DNA of 64,000 bases from Acidimicrobiales bacterium (GTDB lineage Bacteria > Actinomycetota > Acidimicrobiia > Acidimicrobiales > Iamiaceae). How positions within the stretch are numbered: position 1 is the first letter of the stretch; each line of letters starts with the position of its first letter. Of this stretch, positions 58,501 to 64,000 are shown piece after piece. The notes under the pieces were generated by a model. That model was not told the DNA's origin. It made no database searches and worked only from the letters and a program-made list of their open reading frames with translations. The stretch lies in the NCBI GenBank assembly GCA_025463365.1, contig JAOBWM010000094.1, positions 40,861-104,860 of the forward strand, given 5' to 3'. The position numbers and the translations under genes are program-made.

Positions 58501-59311
58501 CGATGACGAACCGGCCCCGACCGGCCGCCGCGGGATGCGGCACCGTGTAGTTGCGCTGCACGTTGTCGTCGGCGTTGAACCGTGAGTTGTTCTCGCACCC
58601 ATCGCCCGAGGTGTGCGACAGGCACGACACGTTGGTGCTCGCGTTCGACGCGACGTTGCGGACCCGCACGATGGCGTTGTCGCACTCGTCGCTGCTGCCG
58701 CCGAAGATCGGCTGGCTGTCGTTGTCGTCGCAGACGTAGTGGATGCGAAAGGTGCCGCCGGTGAAGATCGAGGCATTGCTCGACGAATCGAAGAGGTCGT
58801 AGACGGTGCCGGGGTCGTTGGCGTTCCCGTCGCTCTCGGCCTGTGAGAGGTAGGTCCAGGTGTTGCCCTCGAAGACGGTGTTGTCGGACATCTTGATGTC
58901 GACCCGCGCCGTGCGGGTGCTGGTCCGGACGTCGGTGGTGAAGCAGTTGCAGTTGCCGGCTTGGAACGCGGCCTCGACGATCGAGTAGTTGTTGCCGCCC
59001 CCGGCCGCGATCACGCGGACGGTCCCTTCGACGGCGCCATAGGCCGTAAGCCCGGCCCCCGACGAACCCGACTGGCGCCGCATCTGGCTCACGGTGACGC
59101 CCGCGGGGTGGAGGATCACGATGGTGGCGCGCAGGTAGCTGCCCGAGCCCGTCCCGCCTTCGCCGTCGTTCGCCGTCGTGTCGCCACGGAACAGGACCTG
59201 CGTCGGCGAGGCCACCGCCTGGGCCGCGGGTTGCAGCACCATCGGACCGGCGAAGAGCCCAACCACGGCAAGCATGATGAACGTGGGCCGTGAGCCCCGA
59301 CGACGAAGCAT
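55553..59311 (-). CDS. Giant secreted modular surface protein B
   Basis: The 1252-residue paralogue of proteins A and C has a signal peptide (FIMLAVVGLFAGPMVL) and an N-terminal region related to A (NNYSIVEAAF, VYDLFDSSSNASIF, FRIHYVCDDNDS). Tandem cadherin/Ig-like units come next, then a DUF11-like unit (TKSHTGRFNPGTGSGTYTL), one more cadherin-like unit and four CnaB-like modules ending YFSEWYSNKPNQAGADAI-type sequence and TTVNASLTSR. GGGGAG precedes ATG 59311 by six bases, so upstream TTG/ATG starts are not used. No cell-wall anchor. Probably a matrix or S-layer-like exported protein. Confidence 0.85.
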   Translation of the reverse strand: MLRRRGSRPTFIMLAVVGLFAGPMVLQPAAQAVASPTQVLFRGDTTANDGEGGTGSGSYLRATIVILHPAGVTVSQMRRQSGSSGAGLTAYGAVEGTVRVIAAGGGNNYSIVEAAFQAGNCNCFTTDVRTSTRTARVDIKMSDNTVFEGNTWTYLSQAESDGNANDPGTVYDLFDSSSNASIFTGGTFRIHYVCDDNDSQPIFGGSSDECDNAIVRVRNVASNASTNVSCLSHTSGDGCENNSRFNADDNVQRNYTVPHPAAAGRGRFVIEGRFCQESDRGDNFNPCGGGSDWQYLGSYYFNPGAPTVSFGTTSFTGGGNTVGGVLRPFTNASVVYNLSTSSDAQVASWDLDNNGSFETVDYGESGADLAGAPVLSAAQVQRSRSTVGLTQGSSCAVNAQVKDNGGLNAADPTALTASASSLACTVNNLPTGANQSVNVHQGTPSGITLTNADTDNDARTCTIVSAPTKGTLSTGTSCSRTYTANNQPNTTDSFTYTVSDDHGGTSATTYTVSINIVNQAPTATAQAFSTDAGVATAITLAGTDPDGDTLTCTAPVVGPAKGVLSGTNCARSYTSSAGTANNGVGGADSFTFTVSDPNSATSAAATVGITIRNPDLSLTKSHTGRFNPGTGSGTYTLAIANTSNSTANGTTTIVDTLPAGMFFRSYSAGTSGFTCTGTPGVSTTVTCTRSAQIPKPFSGSLTITVDVDETAGSPQNNSAVISSLYELSGTAADNTAVDATLVNHRPVAQSGSAGTDSNVPVPVTLGATDPDGDPLTVSILSGPSNGVLSGSGLNRQYFPDTDFQGVDTFTFRVTDDNSLQSNIATVKVYVGVAGLSGLVSSDAGGAALAGIEVRLIDNSDPNAVDPALLATAVTNGSGSYDLAAQFPSGGVPYGDYVLRFVDPANNYISEYYENAATRLTATNVNASSETPVVSVDAALVPGGRIQGTVRSSAGAHQTVQGLQVRLVKIGSPGSKAFTTAANGQYKFELLTAGDYQLWFRDVSSGQWVSEWYDDQPTQAQSASINMTVGQQRLVDEQVDPIVAPPPPTIGTITGTVRASTVGNAPLAGIQVRLYMEPYTTSAATTTDGNGQYTFPNKLAGNYKIWFRVMSGGAFVSEYYDDQPNLGSADVIALGANTFIADALLSPPPAPPAPNAVIAGTITQLDGETPIAGIQVRLYHDGLTIGSTATYTDGDGHYTFAGKVPGDYQLFFRDMSGLFFSEWYSNKPNQAGADAISVAGNATTTVNASLTSR

Positions 59312-59483
59312 CCGCATCTCCCCTAGCAATCGTCTCCCGCCGGGGGAGCATATGACACGGCCTCCGAAACCGGGAGATGAGATCGGGAAAACGGGCCGAA
59401 CGGCCTAACGTCCGGCCGATCGCGGCCGATGAGTTCGGCTGCTCGGGCCGAACCGGTACCGTCGCCCCGAGCCTGGGAGACAG

Positions 59484-60167
59484 ATGAGGCAGCGTGACGG
59501 GGTGGAACCGGGACGGCGGCCGGCCGATGTGGTCCTCGCCATCGTCGCCGCGGGCGCGGCGGCTGCTGTGGTGCTCGGTCTCAGCGCCCATCGACGCGTC
59601 GGCCGGGCCCCCACCGGGCTCGTGCTGCTGGCCGTCTCCCTCGGCGCGCTGACGGCGCTCGCAACCCGCCGGCTCAACCGGACCGGGCGGGCCGACGAAC
59701 CGCCGGCGCTGCTGCTCGCGGCCATGGCGGTCCTCTTCGTGGCCCTGCCCGACACCGAGCTGATCCTCATCGGGGCCGCCACCCTCGCGGTTGCCGCCGG
59801 AGCAGGGATCGTGATCGGGCCGGGACCGCCCGACCGCCGCTGGGCCGAGCCGTCGTCGCTGGGGATGGTCACCGCGTACGTGGTGCTCGTCGAGGCAGCG
59901 GGTCGGCCCACCGCGGGATGGGTGGCCGTCGCCGCGCTGGCGCCGCTGCTCGTGAGCGCCCGCTCCGCGCAGTCCGGCCGCGCCGCACTGGCTCGACGCG
60001 TGGCGGCCGGGCTCGTCGTGGGCGTGACCACGGCACGGCTCACCGCGCTGGGACGCTCTGGGACACGCTCCGTCCTGGGGGCGATCGCGGCGGTGGCCCT
60101 CGTCGCGCTCGTCGAACTCGCGGTGGCGCGCCGAAGCTCGAAGGCGGCGGCCCAGCCGCAGGGGTAG
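59484..60167 (+). CDS. Membrane protein, unknown (227 residues)
   Basis: The protein has six or seven hydrophobic segments separated by short Arg-rich loops, with no recognised motif. It starts 172 bp upstream of giant protein B in divergent orientation and may share a promoter region. Codon use is typical. Possible roles include a transporter or assembly factor for exported proteins, but nothing in the sequence decides this. Confidence 0.55.
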   Translation: MRQRDGVEPGRRPADVVLAIVAAGAAAAVVLGLSAHRRVGRAPTGLVLLAVSLGALTALATRRLNRTGRADEPPALLLAAMAVLFVALPDTELILIGAATLAVAAGAGIVIGPGPPDRRWAEPSSLGMVTAYVVLVEAAGRPTAGWVAVAALAPLLVSARSAQSGRAALARRVAAGLVVGVTTARLTALGRSGTRSVLGAIAAVALVALVELAVARRSSKAAAQPQG

Positions 60168-60226
60168 CCCCGGCGTGCTAGCCCGTTGCGCGAAGCGATC
60201 AGTTCGACGAGGTGAGGGGAAGGCCG

Positions 60227-60793
60227 ATGCCGCACATCGATCTGCCCGAGGGGCTGCCGGGCATCCGGTCGCTCTTCGAGTATCGACCAATGACCGCAGA
60301 GCCCATGTTGGCGCTCGTCGAGCTGCTGCTACGAGGCGACAACACGCTCAGCCGCGGGGAGCGCGAGCTCATCGCGTCCTACGTCTCACGCCGCAACGCG
60401 TGTGACTTCTGTGAGGCCACGCACAGCGCGTTCGCCGCGCTCCAGCTCGACGAGGACTGGGATCTCGTCGAGGCCGTGAAGGACGACCCGGCGTCGGCCC
60501 CCATCAGCGACAAGATGCGAGCCCTCCTCGCGCTGGCCGGGCAGGTCCAGCAGAGCGGGTCTGCGGTGACCGAGGCCGCGATCGACCAAGCCAAGGCAGA
60601 CGGGGCCACCGATGTCGAGATCCACGACACCGTGTTGATCGCCGCGGCGTTCTGCATGTTCAACCGCTACGTCGATGGCCTGGCGACGCTCACCCCGTCC
60701 GCCGATCCCCGAGCCTACGAGCCGCGGGCCCGCGCCTTGGTGAAGGACGGCTACCTCCCGCCGGTCCGGTACGACGGCTACACCACCGGCTAG
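60227..60793 (+). CDS. AhpD/carboxymuconolactone decarboxylase-like protein
   Basis: The 188-residue protein shows the AhpD-type active site: GERELIASYVSRRNACDFCE followed by ATH, i.e. CxxC (59-62) with His four residues later (66) and upstream Glu. Such proteins are thiol peroxidases or related redox enzymes of the uncharacterised peroxidase-related family. It starts at ATG 60227 behind AGGGGAAGG; the upstream ATG is less likely. Downstream hairpins end its transcript. Confidence 0.85.
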   Translation: MPHIDLPEGLPGIRSLFEYRPMTAEPMLALVELLLRGDNTLSRGERELIASYVSRRNACDFCEATHSAFAALQLDEDWDLVEAVKDDPASAPISDKMRALLALAGQVQQSGSAVTEAAIDQAKADGATDVEIHDTVLIAAAFCMFNRYVDGLATLTPSADPRAYEPRARALVKDGYLPPVRYDGYTTG

Positions 60794-60824
60794 GCCGGGC
60801 GCGAGTGGTCCGGAGGGTGGTGGA

Positions 60825-60866
60825 GGTGGCGGTCACACCAGGGCACGTCCTGGAGTGACCGCCACC
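60825..60866 (+). terminator. Large nested hairpin after the AhpD-like gene
   Basis: GGTGGCGGTCAC (60825-60836) pairs perfectly with GTGACCGCCACC (60855-60866). Its loop contains a second stem, CCAGG/CCTGG. The inner 18-base unit caccagggcacgtcctgg (60836-60853) is repeated exactly at 60882-60899. The interval 60867-61013 has no gene; it also holds a TGTCA-TGACA inverted pair (60939-60955) and a TTTTTT run at 60969-60974. Confidence 0.7.
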
Positions 60867-61013
60867 GTCCTACCGCAGCCGCACCAGGGCACGTCCTGGC
60901 ACAGCCGCGACGTCAACTGTACGTTGTAAGGCTTGTCCTGTCACGCAATATGACAGATCAAGGGCGGGTTTTTTGTCCGGTGAGGTACGAGGCGCGGAAC
61001 GTGGCCGGGCGCG

Positions 61014-61046
61014 CCGACGCCGCCACGGAGGCCGTGGCGGCGTCGG
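61014..61046 (-). terminator. Strong hairpin after giant protein C
   Basis: CCGACGCCGCCACGG and its exact complement form a 15-bp stem with a 3-base loop, 34 bases past the stop of giant protein C. It is the strongest stem in the intergenic region. An A-run on the coding strand side (TTTTTT on plus at 60969-60974) lies too far to be the U-tract. Confidence 0.7.
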
Positions 61047-61079
61047 GACGCGGGTGCAGCGGGGCGGAGCGCCGCCGCC

Positions 61080-64000
61080 CTATCTGGAACTGAGCCGGGC
61101 GTCCACCGTGGTCGTGGTGTTGTCCGATGCTGTGACGGGATCGGCAGCGCCTTGGTTCGGCTGGTTGTTGTACCACTCACTGAAGTAGCTGCCGCTCATG
61201 TCACGGAAGTACAGCTGGTACAGGCCCGCTGCCTTCCCGGTGAACGTGTAGAAGCCATCGCCATCGGTGGTGGTGGCGGTGGATCCGGCGAGGACACCGT
61301 TGACGTACAAGCGGACCTGGACCGCTGCGATCGGGGTGACCCCGTCCAGCTGGGTGATGGTGCCGCTGATCACCGAGGTGCGGGCCGGCGCCGTCGCCGG
61401 AGGCGAAAGCTGGGCGTCAGCGATGTAGGTGTTCGCTCCCAGAGCGATCACGTCGGCCGACGCCAGGCTCTCGGCGTCGTCGTAGTACTCCGAGACGAAT
61501 GCCTTGCCGGTGACGACGCGGAACCAGATCTTGTAGTTTCCGGCCAGCTTGTTGGGGAAGGTGTACTGGCCGTTGACGTCGGTGGTGGCGGCCGCGGACG
61601 TGGTGTAGGGCTCGACGTAGAGCCGCACCTGGATCCCGGAGATGGGAGCGTTCCCGACCGTGGAGGCCCGGACGGTGCCGGCGATGGTGCCCCGGGTGGG
61701 GGGCGGCGGGACGACGACGGGATCCACCTGCTCGTCGATCAGGCGCTGCTGTCCGACGGTCATCGAGACCGTGGCGGACGAGTCCTGGTCGGGCTGGTCG
61801 TCGTACCACTCCGACACCCACTGATCGCCCGAGACGTCCCGGAACCACAGCTGGTAGTCGCCGGCGACGATGAGCTCGAACTTGTACTGGCCGTCGGGCC
61901 CGGTGGTGACGGACCGGGAACCGGGGGTCCCGATCTTGATCAGGCGGACCTGGAGGTCGCCGACGGTCGGGTTGGCCCCGGCGCTCGAGCGGATCGTGCC
62001 CTGGATGCGCCCGGCGGGCGTGAGCGCCGCGCTGATCGAGACCAAGGGCGAGGCGCTGGACACGTTGACGTTGGTGGCCGTGGCGCGGGAGGCCGCTTCC
62101 ACGTTCCACTCCGGCAGGTAGTTGTTGGCCGGGTCGACGAACCGGACGACGTAGTCACCGAACGGCACCGCACCCAGGCTCGGGAACTGCGACGCGAAGT
62201 CGTAGTTGCCGCTCCCGTTGGTGACGGCGGTGGCGACGGTGACCGGGTCCGGATCGGCGGGGTTCGAGTTGTCGACGAGGCGGACCTCGACGCCCGAGAG
62301 CACCCCGCCCCCGACGTCGGAGGTGACCGTGCCGGTGAACTGCGACACGCCGACGTACACCTTGACCGTGACGACGGACGACTGCAGCCCGTCGTTGTCG
62401 GTCACCTTGTAGGTGAACTGGTCCACGCCCTGGAAGTCGGTGTCCGGGCTGTACTGCCGGGAGGCACCCGACCCGGAGAGGCTGCCGTTGGCCGGACCGC
62501 TGAGGATCGAGAAGGTGAGCGGATCACTGTCGGGATCGGAAGCGATGAGGGTGATGGGCGTCGGGACGTTGATGTCCGTCGCCACCGATTGGCCCGTCGC
62601 CGTCGGGCGGTGGTTCACGAGGGTGGAGTCGGTGGCCGTGTTGTTGGCGGCCGTGGATGCCAGCTCGTAGACGCTCGAGATCACCGCACTGTTGGTCACC
62701 GGCGAGCCGGCGTTCTCCGTCACGTCGACCGTGATGGTCAGCGAGCCCGAGAACGGCTTCGGGATCTGCGAGGCCCGGGAGCAGTTGACCGTGGTGGAGA
62801 CCCCCGCGGTGGCGGTGCACGTGAACCCGCTCGTCCCGGCCGCGTACGACCGGTACGCCATGCCGGCAGGCAACGTGTCCACCAAGGTGGTGGTGCCGTT
62901 GACGACCGAGCTGCTCGTGTTGGCGATGGCAAGCGTGTAGGTGCCCGTGCCCGTACCGGGCTGGAAGCGGCCGGTGTGGGACTTGACGAGCGACAGGTCA
63001 GGGTTGTTGACCGTGATGCTCACCGTGCTCGTGGGGCTGGTGGCACCGTTCTGGTCGCTCACCGTGTAGGTGAACGAGTCGGCGCCGCCCACCCCGGCGT
63101 TCGCCGTACCGGCGTTCGAGGTGTAGGTCTTGTTGCAGTTCGTCCCCGTCAGCGCGCCCTTGGACGGCGTGCTGGGGGAACAGGTGAGCGTGTCGCCGTC
63201 GATGTCGGTCGCGCCCAGCGTCGCCGCGATCGGCGAACCGGCATCGACCGTCAGGGTCTGGTTCGCGCTCACCGGCGTCCGGTTGGCGACGGTGAAGCTC
63301 ACCGTGTAGCTGGCGCTGGTGGCGCCGATGCTGTCGATGACCGTGTAGGTGAACGAACCGGCCCCGACGGTGTTCGCGGCCGGGGTGATGGTCCGCGAGC
63401 AGGAGGTACCGGGCACGCTGCCGGAGATCGTGCCGGTGGTGGGCGTCGTCACGGCACAGGTCACCGTGTCGTTGTCGAGGTCGGTGGCCGCCAAGGTGAT
63501 CGGCGGACTGGCGGCCCCCTTGTTGAATGTGAGGCCTGACTGCGCCGCACCCGTGGGCGCCCGGTTCACGATCGGGACCGTGACCGTATAGGTCGACGGG
63601 CTGACGAGGCCGTCGGAGTCGGTGATGTTGTAGGTGAAGGAATCGTTGCCGCTCGTGTTGGCGCTGGCCGTGTAGTTGGCCGTGCAGTTGCCGGTGCCGT
63701 TGAGGGTGACGCCGCCCTTGGTCGGGCTGCTCACGACGGCGCACGTCATGGTGTTGCCGTCGGCATCGGAGTTGGACAGCGGGATCACGAGGGCCACCCC
63801 CTTGGTGGCGTTGCCCGAGGTCTGGTTGGAGCCGACCGGCTGGTTGCCGACCTTGAACGTCGCGGTGACGTTGCCACCGCAGCCCCAGGTCTGGCTGCCC
63901 TCGTTGGCGCCGGCGCCGGCGTTGCCGCCGCCCGTCGCGTTGGCGGCGCAGGAGGTGATGGGCGTCACCGTGCCGACGCTGATGGACGAGGCGGTGTTGC
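61080..64000 (-). CDS. Giant secreted modular surface protein C (5' end beyond window)
   Basis: At least 973 codons are open to the right edge; the signal peptide and N-terminal region lie outside. Visible parts are four or more cadherin/Ig-like units with SADSFTYTV-type strands and DxDxDT loops, a DUF11-like unit (VKSHTGRFQPGTGTGTYTL), another cadherin-like unit, and four CnaB-like modules (IQGTIRSSAGANPTVGDLQV, GIQVRLYVEPYT). The C-terminus TTVDARLSSR mirrors A and B. It is a third copy of the same architecture within 35 kb. Confidence 0.85.
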   Translation of the reverse strand, partial: NTASSISVGTVTPITSCAANATGGGNAGAGANEGSQTWGCGGNVTATFKVGNQPVGSNQTSGNATKGVALVIPLSNSDADGNTMTCAVVSSPTKGGVTLNGTGNCTANYTASANTSGNDSFTYNITDSDGLVSPSTYTVTVPIVNRAPTGAAQSGLTFNKGAASPPITLAATDLDNDTVTCAVTTPTTGTISGSVPGTSCSRTITPAANTVGAGSFTYTVIDSIGATSASYTVSFTVANRTPVSANQTLTVDAGSPIAATLGATDIDGDTLTCSPSTPSKGALTGTNCNKTYTSNAGTANAGVGGADSFTYTVSDQNGATSPTSTVSITVNNPDLSLVKSHTGRFQPGTGTGTYTLAIANTSSSVVNGTTTLVDTLPAGMAYRSYAAGTSGFTCTATAGVSTTVNCSRASQIPKPFSGSLTITVDVTENAGSPVTNSAVISSVYELASTAANNTATDSTLVNHRPTATGQSVATDINVPTPITLIASDPDSDPLTFSILSGPANGSLSGSGASRQYSPDTDFQGVDQFTYKVTDNDGLQSSVVTVKVYVGVSQFTGTVTSDVGGGVLSGVEVRLVDNSNPADPDPVTVATAVTNGSGNYDFASQFPSLGAVPFGDYVVRFVDPANNYLPEWNVEAASRATATNVNVSSASPLVSISAALTPAGRIQGTIRSSAGANPTVGDLQVRLIKIGTPGSRSVTTGPDGQYKFELIVAGDYQLWFRDVSGDQWVSEWYDDQPDQDSSATVSMTVGQQRLIDEQVDPVVVPPPPTRGTIAGTVRASTVGNAPISGIQVRLYVEPYTTSAAATTDVNGQYTFPNKLAGNYKIWFRVVTGKAFVSEYYDDAESLASADVIALGANTYIADAQLSPPATAPARTSVISGTITQLDGVTPIAAVQVRLYVNGVLAGSTATTTDGDGFYTFTGKAAGLYQLYFRDMSGSYFSEWYNNQPNQGAADPVTASDNTTTTVDARLSSR

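Overview
The window is very GC-rich and densely coded, with many GTG starts, GGAGG-type ribosome binding sites and long chains of ATGA/GTGA overlaps. This fits a high-GC actinobacterium, perhaps a member of the Acidimicrobiia. The lineage is an inference from style and gene content, because no marker gene is present.

Positions 1-24350 are the right-hand part of an integrated phage. It ends in a 3' half of a tRNA-Glu(CUC) gene at 24306-24350, read here as attR; the intact tRNA, attL, the integrase and the tail/lysis genes should lie left of the window. Nearly all phage genes read leftward. In transcription order there is an immunity region (divergent XRE regulators with two abutting operators, an ImmA-type peptidase and an excisionase-like HTH gene). 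A long, mostly overlapping run of small early genes follows, including a ParB-like protein, an ASCH protein, a putative phage metallopeptidase and HNH nucleases. The packaging and head genes come last: TerS, TerL, portal, and one long reading frame holding a 2H-phosphoesterase-like domain, a prohead protease and the major capsid protein, each preceded by its own ribosome binding site. One membrane-protein gene (13185-13583) reads the other way inside the phage.

Positions 24411-29767 are host genes: a CinA C-terminal (NMN deamidase) protein, a class II aldolase coupled to a glutamate-1-semialdehyde-aminotransferase-like class III aminotransferase behind a perfect 16-bp palindrome, an EAL-domain protein that has lost catalytic residues, and a priming sugar-phosphate transferase.

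Positions 29771-42546 form a surface region. A six-gene leftward operon (DegT/DnrJ aminotransferase, methyltransferase, polysaccharide deacetylase, two GT4 glycosyltransferases, GNAT acetyltransferase) looks like part of a cell-surface polysaccharide pathway. It is followed by the first of three giant secreted paralogues (29771-33598, 55553-59311 and 61080 to beyond the right edge) built from cadherin-like, DUF11-like and carboxypeptidase-regulatory/CnaB-like modules. Two tandemly duplicated secreted DUF4214-type proteins carry duplicated promoter-like elements and duplicated terminators.

Positions 42712-51947 are a minor-pilin region. A strong promoter drives a 41-codon leader ORF, a PilV-like prepilin, a 1634-residue PilW-like prepilin carrying about fourteen fibronectin type III-like repeats, and an anchored two-repeat DUF3558-like protein; a PilX-like 834-residue protein follows. 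These look like type IV pilus tip or adhesin components. To the right lies a divergent pair resembling UnbV (CRTAC1/ASPIC) and UnbU (RnfD/NqrB-like) without any enediyne polyketide synthase in view, then giant paralogue B, a small membrane protein and an AhpD-like protein, strong hairpins, and the 3' part of giant paralogue C.
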